Shown one piece after another: positions 43,201 to 61,948 of a stretch of 64,000 nt of DNA. The stretch lies in NCBI GenBank assembly GCA_032358165.1, contig JAALGY010000020.1, positions 1,116,001 to 1,180,000 of the forward strand. Direction: 5' to 3'. A model generated the notes under the pieces. The model saw nothing but the letters and a program-made list of their open reading frames with translations, ran no database searches and was not told where the DNA came from. Position numbers and translations under genes: made by a program. The DNA comes from Diplosphaera chodatii (taxonomy: Eukaryota > Chlorophyta > Trebouxiophyceae > Prasiolales > Stichococcaceae). Position 1 is the stretch's first letter; each line of letters opens with the position of its first letter.

Positions 43201-46200
43201 AGGATGTCGGGGTACAAGACCAGCAGACCCTGCTGGTGGCTGAGGTGTGCATGTTCGGCGCCACCATCTCCTGGGAACACCTGGAGGTAACCAGTCCAAC
43301 ATATACTTATTGACTGCATGGCATCTCTGGAGGGCACTCGGGCGACGAGTGGATGGTGACTGCTTTGCAACACTGGGAATGACCCTGCAAAGATCGTGCC
43401 TTTGCTATCAGGTGCACAGGATCGCCAGGCTCAGCTGGCGTCTGTGCCCACACGTCATGTAGGTGCACCAGCACCTCGTTGCCCTGCATCGAGCATGGTT
43501 GACGATGACAGCAGTGTCTCAGGCCAGCTCATTGCATTCTAGCGTAGACAGTTAGACGTCAACCGTATGCAGCGCAGGTCACGAGCATCACACTCGTTGA
43601 CAGCAGACGTCCGCTGCCATACCGTCTCCTCGTTCAACAGCCGTAGCACTGTTTCTTCCGGTGCATATTCAACCTCCAGGACGGTGTGCAGCAGGTGGTC
43701 TGGAGGTGGCTGCGGGTCGCACAGGCTGCAAAACAATCCACGAGGTTGCTCAAGATGTGCTGTAGGCTGAAGTGCAGGTCAGCAGTACATGGAAGCTCCC
43801 TGTACACAGCCTGTCCCCGACACAACCAACCCTTCGTTGACAGCTGTGGTTATGATAGCAGCCGCGGCATCCGCCTTTGCTTGCAGGGCCTGCGCGACAG
43901 GCACATGAGCTCGTCAAGGATGGTCTGCCATATGCTTGCGTCGCTGATGGAGCATTGCTCACTGCTGATCATGGTGGCTGCGCAATGTATATAGCGGGCA
44001 CTTGAAAGAGCCAGAGCATGCAGCAGGTCACCTTCCGCTCCAGGGCTTCCACCTCAGCCAGCAGCGCATCATTGTCATCGCTGTCCGAGAACAGACCACC
44101 AGTGCCTGCCCACTTGGGCACAGCCTGCTCCTGAACCCGCTGGCCGCTGGATTCCACACCAGGCTGTCCAGCTGCAGCATTGGCGCCCAGAGCAGCGGCG
44201 CCACGATGCTCGTGCCGTGTTGGCGGTGGAGCGCCAGCACCCGGCACCCGCTGCAACCATGGCGCTTGCAGCTGCTGTGGGTGCTGCGCAGCTAGCGCAT
44301 CTGGTTGCGCACTGCTGCTTGCGAGCCGAGGTGGGACTCCTGCTGCAGCAGCTGCCGCCGCCGGCTGTGCCACTGCCTGTCCCTGCGGATGAGCTGCGTT
44401 TGACGCAGCTGGAACAGCAGCGGCGGTGGATGGGTCGGCGTGTGCCCCTGATGCTGCTGGTTGATGTACGGTTGCTGCAGCTTCCAGCGCTGCCAGGAGA
44501 GTTTCCTCTGCCTCGCTGGCGATGGGCGTGCTGGGGGAGAACACACCCAGGTTGCTACCTGACATGGGCACTTGGGCTGCTGGGGCAGCGGCACGAGGCG
44601 TCTGCTGCTGATGGGGCCTTGGCTGAGGCTGGACGTCGGCTGCAGCAGCTGCGTCAAGGCGCACTGCTGCGGTGGCGGGTGACTGGCAAGTCTGCCGTCG
44701 CTCAGCATCTGTGCCAGCTGGTGCTGTCGCAGCACCTTGCTGCGTGCCTGGCATCCTGGGCAGTTGCCCCACTGGGTGTCGTGCCTGCTCTGGGCTCTCG
44801 CCCCCTGCACATCGTTGTCTGGGCGCCTGGGCAGAGATGGTGTCCTCTGCGAGCGGCTGCAACTGGCCGCCTGCAGGCTGAGTGTAGGCCTTGGCTGGTC
44901 CCACCTTGGCAGCATCTCCGAGGCCGTTCTCCTACAGCCACACGCGAGGCTGCGTGGAAACTCTCAGCGGCAACCGGAGAAGTCCTGCCCACAGCTTTCG
45001 TGTGCAGGCGTATAGCTGCACCCCAACACTTCAAGGCAGCATGTCCGCACCTTGTCAGGTGCTGTGTCAAACTGGGGCGCGCTGCTGGACCCGGCAACCT
45101 GGTCCAGCAGGTCCAGCAGCGCGCGGCGCCTGCGGCCCGCGACCTTGGCACCGCCCGCACGTGCGGCGCCCTGCACCAGGGATGAACTCAGTGTGTACAA
45201 CGTCCGACAGGGGACCCTTATCGTCATATGCCAGCCAGCATGTGCGTCAGCACAGCTGTTTAACTGAACGACAAACAGTCTTTGGGCGAGCGGCATCTTA
45301 CCTGCGCTGGTGTTCTGTTGGCGTGGCCGAAAATGCCGCTAAATCGGCGGCGGCTGGTGGCTGGTGCTGGCGATGCGCCAGTGATGCTCCCACCGCTGCT
45401 CCTGTGACGCTTTCTGCCTGTCGCTGCATCGCCGCAGCTGATGTAGCTCTTGCTGCTGAAACCAGGTGAGGTCGACACCCTCACTGCTTCGGGCGGCGTT
45501 CTGCAGTAGAAGTTGACGACATGTCCGACTTGCAATGATGCAGCATGATTAGGCCCTCTACAAGGGTTGTTGTGCCAAATCTAGGTCAACTGGGCACACC
45601 TGGCTGGCAAGCCTTGCATTGACAGCAGGTGCTGCAGCTCGGCAGCGTTGCCATTCACGGCCGTGGGCACTACATCGGGCTGGCTGCGCTGCACAGCATC
45701 GATCAGTCGCCTGCGCGCCGCAGCATCCTGTTCCTGAGTCAACGTTGCAGGCTGTCGCTGTGGTGAGGTGCCGCCTGTGCTGCAGCCTGCCTGAAAACCG
45801 CCCAGGCCTCTGTCGGGTGCAGAACGCACGGGCAGCCTGGCTAGGCGTGATGCCTGCTGCATCGTGCGGCAACCCCCGGCCATCGGCGATGTGGCCCAGG
45901 TGATGTACATGCCTTCGTCTTGGCTTGCCATGACCTGCAGTGAAGTGTGTCACGACATGAATCTGTGTAACAACCCAAACAACGATACCTGTGAAAGTGC
46001 ATTGCTATGCTATTCATTGCCCAAAGCATCTCCTGTGCAGCAATGTACCTCATCAGCAGTGGCAACATGCGCTGGCACCGAGCCTAGCATTGCCCCAGGC
46101 CGCTCTGTTGCAGAAGCAGTCGCGAGGCTGGGGCCACAAGGGGCATCTGCGGCGTGCGCCAGCTGAGGGGCCGCAGCAGGCAGAGCCGGCGGCACTGCTG

Positions 46201-46740
46201 GGCATGGTGCAGCAGGAGCGGCGACTGCCACAGCGCCCCCCTGCCCGGCACACCTGCCAGCCACTGGAAGCTGTGCTCCCGTTGACCGCTGTGCGTCTGC
46301 AACACGAAGAGACGGCAGGTGACAGCAATGCAATGGGGTGGTCATCTGTATTCCGATGCCAAGCAGGGGACATCAGCACACCTACCATGATGATGGGCAC
46401 AAGGTCTATATGTGTAAGTCAGTTGACAGCTGCACTTGGCAGATAAATACCTCTGGAGGGCTGGCAACCTGGAAGGGCATTGGCGGGGGCCAAACGTGCC
46501 GCAGGCTGCACTGTTCGGACCTGCAGGCAGGAAGGTAGCTCATGCCACAAAGCGCAGCAATTTCGTACAACATCGTGGAGTAAGTGGGGTGGAAAGGAGC
46601 ACACTTATCAAATGCCCGCACACCTGAGCCGCAGCATTTGCTCGACCACCGGCCCTCTTCTTGTCGAAGAAGCTGGTGATGGGGTTGCGTGAGGCGAGCG
46701 CCTCTTTAAGGCGGAGTTTCTGCGGTGTGAGGAGGCACAT
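37296..46740 (-). CDS. DNA2: DNA replication ATP-dependent helicase/nuclease DNA2
   Basis: Start ATG 46740 ([19 protein letters not shown]), stop 37296-37298, spread over 9.4 kb in many exons. After a low-complexity N-terminal region comes the RecB-like nuclease: [20 protein letters not shown] (first Fe-S Cys), [13 protein letters not shown] (catalytic Asp), [10 protein letters not shown] (Glu, Lys) and the Cys cluster [17 protein letters not shown] (about 41.75 kb). The SF1 helicase follows: [19 protein letters not shown] (Walker A), IVDEAGQM (motif II), [53 protein letters not shown] and [12 protein letters not shown]2 trims long Okazaki flaps and resects DNA ends in the nucleus. Helicase and nuclease residues all look intact. 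A Gln/Ala/Pro-rich insert lies near 40.0-40.2 kb. Intron borders are only partly resolved. Confidence 0.9.
46620..46740 (-). other. PIP-box-like motif at the DNA2 N-terminus
   Basis: The first exon encodes [20 protein letters not shown] followed by basic residues resembles the I-x-x-F-F core of PCNA-binding boxes, but Arg replaces the usual Gln. A direct link to PCNA would suit Okazaki-fragment processing. This is inference from a short motif. Confidence 0.35.
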
Positions 46741-47640
46741 CTCGGTATGCTAATCAGGAGTGGTCACAGCGGCTAGCAATGAGATGGGTTTCCATAGGAC
46801 ACGAACATGTGACCTATGGCGTACTCGACAACAAGCGCGCCTTTCGGTCAACATAGTGAGATTGTGTCGCATTGCAGGCGTTCGGCGCTCACCTTTCCCA
46901 TCAGACCAGCTGCGGGGCGTCTGGCACATGCATTCGGACAAAAGCATGCCCCGAAGGCCGACGCCTCATGCGTGTGTTGGGGGAGTGTGTGCCAAGCCGT
47001 CCAACGCCATCGTTAATCACAGCCTCCAGCGAGATATTGGCCCCCCAGCGGCCGCTCAGGTGTGGCTTGCCTCAATGCGCAACGCAGTGGCGGTAGGCCT
47101 TTCCAAATCCATGTTCAAGTTGCCGCAGCCGCTTGCCCCTCACTGCGCACATCTGAAAAGGATCATTCGATGTTTGCGTGAAGTCGTTGCTGGATGGCAT
47201 GCAGTAGTGAAGTCGGGACTCCACCTCACCCTTGGTATTGAACATGCACACATGCACACTCAGTACGCCCAGCGTCTGAAATGCAATATGATCGGGTTCC
47301 GCAAACGGTTTGGAAGCATATAGTGTGAGATGTGATGATCCCCCCGCAAAGCTTCTGACGCAACTTGCAGCAGGCCGACACTGCGCAGCATGCATTTCGA
47401 GCTTCGAACCAGGGGAGTATGTATCATCCGACAACCCGCCCTCGCCACCCCTCCGCGGCTCCGCCTCGATGGCGTGCAGCACTCGAGCCGTACTCCAACC
47501 TCCAGAGGCTGCTGCTTGTGTACGGTTGCCATCGAGCTGCGGATTGCTGTCTTGGACCAAGGGGGGCAGCTGGAGGCTCCACCGGGCGGGGCCTACCCGC
47601 CCTTGCAACCCCCCGACACCGTGACTGGGCGGTGGGAGGC
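46741..47640. promoter_or_regulatory. intergenic region between divergent DNA2 and CENH3
   Basis: 900 bp between the two start codons. A 229-codon minus-strand frame overlaps it (47072-47761) but has no recognisable domain. Both genes are expected to peak around S/G2, so shared cell-cycle control is conceivable, but no E2F-type or other element was identified. Confidence 0.4.
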
Positions 47641-48997
47641 ATGGCTCGCACGAAGCAGCAGCCGGTGAGTTGATCCGCGATGGCAGCCGCTGGCATCTGC
47701 CAGTGATCGACTGTCTGTTCAGGAGGCACGTCACGGGTGACGCATGACGCTTACCTGACATTTTCGAACTGTGCCTGTGCTACGCAAGCCAACGTCGGTC
47801 GTAGCAAGTCAGCATCGCGCCAGAGTGCTGACGAGAAGAGAAGCAAGCAGCAGTCTGCTGTTGGCCCTGCCGTGCTGTCGACTGCTGAAACCATGCAACT
47901 GGATCACACCATCACTTCTGACTCCTGGCTCACCTGAACCCACCCCCAATCCCTTTTCACCGATGACGTCGAAAGCCAAAGTCGTGGCAGTGGGAGTCGT
48001 AGCTTGCAAGGCTGCTCGGTCACCACATTCGCTGCTGACTGGCTGGTGTGGTGCTGCCGCTGCAAGCATAGGTTGCAACATGCTGACTGTGGCATCCTTC
48101 TGAGATGCTGACACGAGGCGTCTACGCACTGCAGGCTCCAAAGGGAAGACCCGTGCCGCGCACGCCGGTCAGGTCCGCAGCGCCAGTCCCTCGGTCGCCT
48201 GCGCAAAGAGGGGGCACAGCAACCGCTCGGAAAACGCCAACCACAGCCCGCAAGGGCAAGAAGCAGATCCCAGCCACAGGCACAGGCGAGCAAGACGTGA
48301 TGAAACTGCGCAGTTGCGTTCGTGCATGCATATTACTGGGCAGAACAGTTTAACACGTCATGTTCATATCAAGCTTTTGCCCTCCGATCGCAGGTGGCGT
48401 GAAGAAGCCACACCGATATCGGCCAGGTACAGTGGCGCTGCGGGAGATTCGAAAGTATCAACGTTCCACAGAGTTGCTCATCAGGAAGATGCCCTTCGCG
48501 CGCCTGGTGCGGGAGATCACCAATGTGTTTGCGCCAGAGCCTTTTCGCTGGACAGCCGAGGGCCTGCTGGCGCTGCAGGAGGTGCACATCGAGTTGTGAC
48601 CTGAGCCGAAATCTTGAGGCTGTTTGGATTGGCGAGTTGCTCGATTATGCAATACAGAGTGAGTCCATAGACTCGATCTGTGGAATGCTGAGGCATCCAC
48701 CATTACTGCGCGCAGTCCACAGAAGACTTCATGGTGCACCTGCTGGAGGACTGCAATCTCTGCGCCATCCATGCCAAGCGCGTCACAATCAGTGCGTCAA
48801 CTGTTGCTGTCCCTGACCTTCCATGTGACATGTGTGCATACCAGGCAGTCAGTTGGCAAGTGACGCAGCTTAGAGTGTGTTATCAGGACAATCCCCGTGA
48901 ATCTGATTGGCGCTGGATTGTTGCACATGCAGTGCCGAAGGACCTGCAGCTGGCGAGGCGGATTCGGGGGCCAATTTTTGGCGTGTCATCCAACTGA
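47641..48997 (+). CDS. CENH3: centromeric histone H3 variant (CENP-A/CENH3)
   Basis: Exons 47641-47664, 48135-48285, 48394-48581, 48716-48791 and 48933-48997 give about 167 residues. The start is MARTKQQP, then a unique tail rich in Pro, Arg, Thr and Lys ([18 protein letters not shown]), then [19 protein letters not shown] as in all H3s. The core departs from canonical H3 where CENH3s do: loop 1 reads [20 protein letters not shown], one residue longer than canonical, with the WTAE signature. Next are [36 protein letters not shown] and a divergent C-terminus PIFGVSSN. It replaces H3 in centromeric nucleosomes. Exon 2 appears to use a GC donor (48286), because only that junction keeps phase with GGVKKPHR. 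Confidence 0.9.
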
Positions 48998-49358
48998 CTG
49001 ACAATCAACCTATTGTGTTGCAGTAATTGGTTTCGGGGGTTCATCTGCTTTGACTCCGTGCGCGTGACAGTCACGAACAAATCTAGTGACAACACAAACC
49101 TTTCTCAGCACAGACCAGCGTCTGATCGTTGCTTTCAGCAGGACGCCATCAATGGTTAAAGTTCACAATATGCAAAACACTCGAGACAACAGACGAAGAC
49201 TTGCACCCTAAAAGACCATGACAGATACACCGAGTTATACGACTGAGCATATGTGTCGTGCATGCTAAACCAACACATCGAAAGCCTGGCAGGCTTCACA
49301 AGCGGATGAGACGTCGCAAAACTACGCTACTCACACCGTGTAGGAATACGGCGGACTC
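48998..49358. other. convergent intergenic region
   Basis: 361 bp between the stop codons of CENH3 (plus) and the MFS gene (minus). It should contain both 3' UTRs. No repeat or gene was recognised. Confidence 0.5.
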
Positions 49359-52172
49359 CTAGCCCCGCTTTCGCCGCCGCTGCATTGCAAAGAACACTGG
49401 GTGCAGGCAGCGACCAGGCAGCGACTACTGCAAAATCTTCAAACGTGCACCCCTACTGAGGCAGGGGATGGCCCAGGCAGCATGCGTGCGACACACAGGC
49501 AGCCAAAAGACCTACCTCTGTGTCGGGACTGTCACCAGCCCACAGGCGCTGCCGCTCTGGGTCTGCCTCCACACTGGAGCCTGCTGCCGAGGTTGCTTCC
49601 AGCCTGGCAATGCGTTGCCGGTCCCGTGGGTATGTGTGATGCAGACCTGCGCGACACTACGCTCGTGTAATATCATTGGCAGACGCTCCCATGCCGACCC
49701 TGACGCACACGTGAAACCTCCGATGACTTGAGAGCCGTGGACTCTCACCAGTGTAGAAGAGCAGGCAGAGGGTCCATGGAACCAGCAGGAAGACCAACAG
49801 CGCATTGCCAAGCGCCTTGGCCTTGGTGAGGTTCGCATCCACTGCGTGCACAAGCCATTGTTGGCATGACTGGCCAGGCCAGTGAAACAGCCATTGTTGA
49901 GACACAAACTGAGACCGAAACATGTGCTCCAATGTTCACCATCTGCTGAACGGGCAGCCGTTCCATCGAAACCAAAGTAGCGCTCTGCCAGCAGGCCCAC
50001 CAGCGGTGCTGCGCACGAGGCCAGTGCGCCTGCATACTCACAACCACAGCTTGCGACCATGGTACACCGCAAAGGTTCGCCATTGCTCAGTGTACTAAAC
50101 TTGACATGAGTCGGCATAATCTGTCATGAGCCGCCATAGCCTGCTCACCTTCAAAACACCTGCAAGCATGCCATTCATCAGCATCATGCACTTGTGAAGC
50201 CATTGGATGCATGGCATTGCCAGGAACATTTGCCTTCAGCATTTGCTAGCACCAACCTGTCAAAGGCATAGATCAAGTTGCGGCAGTGCGCCGGCACGAG
50301 CATTGAGAATATGGGGTTGTTACAGGCTGGAGCGGACCAGCTCTTCATGAGGCCAAATGCCAGCAGCAGCGTGGCATACGCCACCACTGTGGCAGGCTCG
50401 CCATTCAACGGCATACCCTGCACACCAGGATGCAGATATCACCACGACATGCAGCATGCACACACGTGCAATGTGCAGCTATGCACACGTCACGGAACGT
50501 TTCGGTGCCTGCCACCTTGAATAGCCACAGCGAAAAGATGGGGCCAGTGATGACGCTGATCTGAACCACAAAGATCCTGCCGTGATTTGGATACTTGACG
50601 GCTGCCTTGTCCCCCAGATACCCGCCAAGCAGGCCACCTACATGTTGCGAGTACCCCAGCTGAGCATGAGAATTGTAGACCTGCATGTATACAGTGTCGT
50701 TCACTGTTCTGCTCATGAGCAGTGTCACCAACCTGCTGCTGTGCCTGTGAGGAACAAGCTCATGAGGGCACCGGCTGCAAAGTCTGACATGCCAATGAGC
50801 TGCAAGTACAGCGTCAGGAAGACAATCGCCGTCCATGGTATTGTGCCAAGTATGCCCTGCAGCACGTGGGCAGCATGTTGTAGGGCTGTGGAGTTGCACG
50901 TCCTGCCTTCTGCAGGCCGGCCGTCAAGCAAGTGGCACAGCACGAGCAGATGGACGCCTTTGTCTTTGCCTGGAGAATGATGACCACGAAGGTGGGGCAG
51001 CACAGCAGGTCTTTTATCTCCTGCCGCAGCGGGCGCTCTGCGCCGGTGGGCACCCGCGACAGCCGCTTGCCGCCCCGGAAGTTGGGGTCCCGCCCAAAGG
51101 CCAGCGTCGCCAGGCCGATGACTGCGCTGACGCAGGCGACCGTGTAGAATACGATGCGCCAGCCCTCGATGCCCCAAAGCTGCCTGCCGCCTGCGACGCA
51201 GATGGTGACCTCCGTCCTGCTCTGCATGCGGATCCAGGGTCGCACTGCGCAGCGCTACATGCATTTGAAACACTCAGGCAGACATGTGCGTACTCGCCTA
51301 GGTTTGTGGCATATAGGCTGCCTAGCATCCCCCCAACCGCTCCTGTAAGGAAGAGGCCTCCGAAGGCCTTGCCACGGTTGCTGTCAACATAGTAGTCTGC
51401 AACGAGTGACTGCCCGCTGGGTATGACCTGCAAAGAGGCACACCCAACGGTTCAGAGACACGTGCCGAGATACTGCCTTGCAATGACGGTGAGAGGATTT
51501 GCTCCCTAATGAACAGCGGTCAGCGCAGCATGCTCGAGTGGCCTGACCATTGCAAGCCCCAAGCCATTGATGGCCCATGCTGCCATGCCATGCTGCAGTG
51601 TTTTCGCGCTTCCGAACAGCGATGTCATGCATGCCCACAGCAGGCAGCCAGCTGCTGTCACCCTGATCCTGTCATAGAAATGCCCTGTTCCATTCAAACA
51701 TACGGGTTTTGTGAACGCCCATCCTCCAGCGCATGTCGTGGTGTGGTGCTGTGATGAACCAAGAACAAGCAATGGCAGGAGTGGCCTGCCTAGAAATCCG
51801 CCAATGGGCGACGAGAGCGCTTGCACGAGTGCGCGACACAGTGTCAACGCCCCCAGCTGAGAGGGCGTGGCATCCCATGTTGTGCCAACGAAGTTGTATA
51901 CGGCGGGCAGGATCCTGCGCCACAACGCCGGCTCAGGCCATCCGGTGCCGCATGAGTCATATGACCTTTTCACGCGCGGAAGCAACGCAGTGTAAGAGCA
52001 AATTCAACACTCACTGCTCATCCATGCGCTCCATGACCGCCGCTGCAAAGATGAGCGCAGTGGTCCTGCCACGCCCGGTCACAAAGTCGTCCGCGACCTT
52101 GGGCTCCTCTGACGGCATTTGACCCACGCTGTGCGGCTGGAGAGCCGCAGCGTCTGCTTCAGCGTCAGGCAT
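49359..52172 (-). CDS. MFS transporter, plant spinster-like family
   Basis: Start ATG 52172 (MPDAEADAAALQPHSVG; an in-frame ATG at 52118 is an alternative), stop 49359-49361. Exons encode a 12-helix carrier: ALIFAAAVMERMDEQ, LLPAVYNFVGTTW, LGALTLCRALVQALSSPIGG, AWAINGLGLAMVRP, IPSGQSLVADYYVDSNRGKA and FGGLFLTGAVGGMLGSLYA. Then come GWRIVFYTVACVSAVIGLAT, RDPNF, the cytosolic loop PLRQEIKDLL and C-terminal helices to NALLVFLLVPWTLCLLFYT, and a hydrophilic tail ending DTE-RRRKRG. The SLVAD...SNRG motif and the ER-DE start match the plant MFS group related to spinster proteins. Substrate and membrane are unknown; lysolipid or sphingolipid transport in animal spinsters cannot be carried over. Confidence 0.85.
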
Positions 52173-52663
52173 AAAGCTAGTGCTGACGCTACTGTGGACG
52201 CATCAGGGTAAACTCAAGCGTGTCGTTGCTGCTGACCACTGTCCGGCTGTGAAGCACACTGAGGCCGCTTCCGACCGGAGAGCTGCCGCACTGCTGCCAC
52301 AGCTGCTGAGAGCACGCCTTCGGGAGCTGAGCAGCTACTGTGCAGAGCAGGTCGGAACCTGCACATGTACATGGAAGAGGTGGCAACCTTTCGCAAAGCA
52401 CACATGTACTGCTTGCCAGGCTGCCAAGTGTTAAAAGGGTGCTCACCTGAGGCTTCACACCGAGCAGGCCAAATGTCCAGGCTGGCACGTGCCTGCATGT
52501 GATCTCGGTCCTACTGAGAGCTGCTCGATCGGACTACTCGTATGCCTCATGCCACCGTTGACATGCAATCATACAGCTGCGAAAGCGGTCTTATTCCATT
52601 GTTACCTGACATCGTGTTGCTGGGCACAACACCAATGCGACCAGATTCACATCCTGAGTTTCC
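52173..52663. promoter_or_regulatory. shared upstream region of MFS and alpha-glucosidase genes
   Basis: About 490 bp between divergent start codons. No conserved box or repeat was recognised. Confidence 0.4.
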
Positions 52664-59013
<6,350 letters not shown>

Positions 59014-59833
59014 CAGCAGTCGCGGCTCCAGACAGCCACTGGCAACTTGAACACCATCTGTCACTACAGCTTGACTGAAGCTTGCATGTTTGAGCACTGC
59101 CAGCTGTGCCACTGCTGTGATGGAGTGTGGACTTGTGCCTGTACCTGCACACGTGCATCCATAGCATACTGTCATGCACCCGCCGCTCTTGACGAGCAAG
59201 TTATTATTGGGCAAGATTTCAGGGTTGCTACCATGAACATATGCTGATGAATCAACAGTCTGCTGATCATTCATTGTCAATGCATCCTCCATCTGCCGCC
59301 GACCCACATGCGCAATCTGTGGAGGAGTTGCAAACTCACATTCAAACGAAATCTCATGATCTCAGTTCTGGCAGCCGAGGGGTAGCTGCAAAATTCAGTA
59401 CCCTGATCAACTATGTGCAGTTACATGTAGACAGTGGGATCAAATCTCAAAGCTCTGAGTATAGCGTGTGATACATCGATGGGCTTGAGTGTGTGGACTC
59501 ACACAAGTCATGCTGTGTTTTACGGAAAGCAGTCTCAGTGTGATTGGCGAACTCGGACTATACAATATGATCTGATGACTTGCACAGCATCGGAACGACG
59601 TCCGCATCTCACTTCGTGGACGCACCCAGCGTGAAGTCCGGTCTTAACGTACAGGCTGACCCAGAGGCGCAGCGCACGTCGGCAAGCTGCACAAGCTGGC
59701 AGCAGCGGTCTGTGGCGCATGGTCCACAGAGCGCGACAAATGCTGCGGCTGAGCGGAAACTAGATTGCTCGTTCAAAGCCAGCGCCGATGTCTCGCAGCC
59801 GTTGATCAGCAAAACAGTCACAGAGGCGCCATC
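59014..59833. other. intergenic region
   Basis: About 820 bp between two plus-strand genes. Short frames on both strands show no conserved motif. It should hold the alpha-glucosidase 3' UTR and the carrier promoter. Confidence 0.45.
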
Positions 59834-61604
59834 ATGGCGCATGTGGTGTGGGCGGTCCCCGCACCGCATGAAGCACAGGGCCAGCACCACGCATCCGTGG
59901 GGAACGACAGCTGGAGGTGCACCTATCTCTTACATCAACCGGAGATGTACGCTCGACACCCGATCATAATGCGGAGATTTGGCTGACTGCCAATGTGCTG
60001 GCAGGATGTTCCTGGCCGGGGGCACTGCTGGAGCAACTGCCCGTACGGTCACAGCGCCGCTGGACCGTATCAAGCTTCTTTTCCAAGTTCAGGTGCATTT
60101 TGTACGTTGCCATTACTTGCAATATATGTAGGATACACTGAGCTGTATCGTAGCCGCAGCGGCCACCAAGTGTGTTGTGCGTTGCATTGCCAGGCGGTGC
60201 CATCCGCCAACTCGGATGCCAAAGCATACACCAGCGTGGGACAGGCTTTCGGCAAGATCTACAGGCGAGCTTACAGAATGTGCTGATGCAGCAGCATACT
60301 GTATGCATCATCCTACCAGCAATTGCCGACACCCACCTTCATCAGGATGGTATGCTGCGGCATCAGGGAAGAAGGCCTGTTGGCGTTCTGGAAGGGCAAC
60401 GGTGCCAATGTGATTCGGATCTTCCCATACTCAGCGGCGCAGCTGGCCGCCAATGATACCTACAAGCGGCTGCTGGAGCCGAAAGACGACAGGTACAGCC
60501 TAACTTGGACGTCGGTGCCTGTATACTCGGGTTACACACCAGGACACACCTGCGCAGCCTCCTCGACATGTTTGACATGAGCGGTCCCGAGTTGCTCAGA
60601 GAGATGACGGTGCCGCGGCGGCTGGCGGCGGGTGCCGGCGCTGGCATGACAGCCACCTCTCTGACGCACCCGCTGGATGTGGTTCGCCTGCGGTTGGCAC
60701 TCCCCAACAGTCCCTATAAAGGTGCACCATAAGACTCATGGGGTGACCACCAGTCAACCCCTCACTAGACGTGCAGGTCCTGATCTTGTTTGGTCTGCTC
60801 CTTTGCAGGCATCTGGGGTGCGATGCAAAGCATTGTCAGGACCGAAGGTGTCCTCGCTCTGTACAAGGGGATTGCTCCGACTCTCGTTGGCATTGCACCA
60901 TTTACAGGTGAGCAGGTACTACCCCGTTCAAGAACGAGCAGTTGTCCACTTGCAGCTCTGCACTCAGAGACTGCTGCTGCCTGCTCGCAAAGGAGCAGTG
61001 TTGACTTCACCTGACCAACAATACATAGTGCTGCTGCTTTGCAGCTCTCAACTTCACTACCTACGACCTGCTGAAAAAGCGGGTTTACGGCAGCGAGCGG
61101 TGGGTGGCTAACAAGCACCTGCAAGATGTCATCTGAAGTCCACGCAGTGTCGACGAATGCAAGCAGGAGTGTCGTGCTAGCTGACGTACTTGTCGCGTCA
61201 CTGCAGCGCACCTCAGAGTCCATTTGCCAACCTGGCTTTGGGCGGCACCAGCGGCTTTACGGCAGCCAGCATCTGCTACCCGCTGGACACGATCAGGCGG
61301 CGCATGCAGATGGCGGGACACATGTATGACGGCCAATTGGACGCCTTCCGAAAGATCTGGCAGCAGGTGCCTCCAGTGTGCAGCTGAGCAACTTTGTGCA
61401 GCAGTCACAGCATGTAGCAGGTGCATATGTGCATACACAGATAGATGGCATGGTGTTGACGCTGCGCAGGAGGGCGCGCGTGGTTTTTACAGAGGCTTTT
61501 CAGCCAATGCGCTGAAGACAGTGCCATCCAATGGCATCCGCTTTGTGGCATACGAATGGTGCAAGCGGCTGTGTGGCGTGCAGAAAGCGAGAACAGACAC
61601 CTAG
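59834..61604 (+). CDS. SLC25 (mitochondrial carrier) family protein, TAAC-like
   Basis: Probable start ATG 59834 (MAHVVWAVPAPHEAQGQ; ATG 59765 is in the same frame), stop 61602-61604. Three carrier repeats are readable. Repeat 1: MFLAGGTAGATARTVTAPLD, RIKLLFQVQ, then EEGLLAFWKGNGANVIRIFP and YSAAQLAANDTYKRLL. Repeat 2: AAGAGAGMTATSLTHPLDVV, RLRLALP, then EGVLALYKGIAPTLVGIAPF. Repeat 3: LGGTSGFTAASICYPLDTIR, RRMQM, then EGARGFYRGFSANALKTVPS. The P-x-D-x-[VIR]-[RK]-x-[RK] signature occurs in each repeat, with six helices overall. The RRMQM and LRL contexts resemble plant thylakoid/plastid ADP-ATP carriers and nucleotide or CoA carriers. No clear transit peptide is seen, so compartment and substrate stay open. 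Confidence 0.85.
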
Positions 61605-61948
61605 ACGCAGGATCACAGGAACAGGGTAAAAATATTGTACAAACACAGAAACGCTCACAGCAGAAGGAAGCTATTCGATTCAGCTATTGTTTCGCAGCTG
61701 CAGCATCTGCATGGTTTGGGGCACTGCGAAATTGAGCTTGCAGTGGAGCGAAAATTACCAATGCAAGCGACAGGACGACAGGCATTCCTAGTAATACGCA
61801 GCTGGGGGAGTTGGGTCCCAACTCTGTTGTAGGCACATGTTTCGAGGTTATGTACACAGACTGCTCCTAGTGTTGCTGCCTAGATGTGGCTGCCGACAGA
61901 GCGTTCTTTCTAAACAGCCTGCCTATGCAAGGTGCGCCACCAGTGGCG
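61605..61948. other. convergent intergenic region
   Basis: 344 bp between stop codons of the carrier (plus) and the sorting nexin (minus). No feature was recognised. Confidence 0.5.

Noticed and set aside
47072..47761. 229-codon minus-strand frame between DNA2 and CENH3
   Set aside because: No domain, no splice logic, and it overlaps CENH3 exon 1 and the divergent promoter region.
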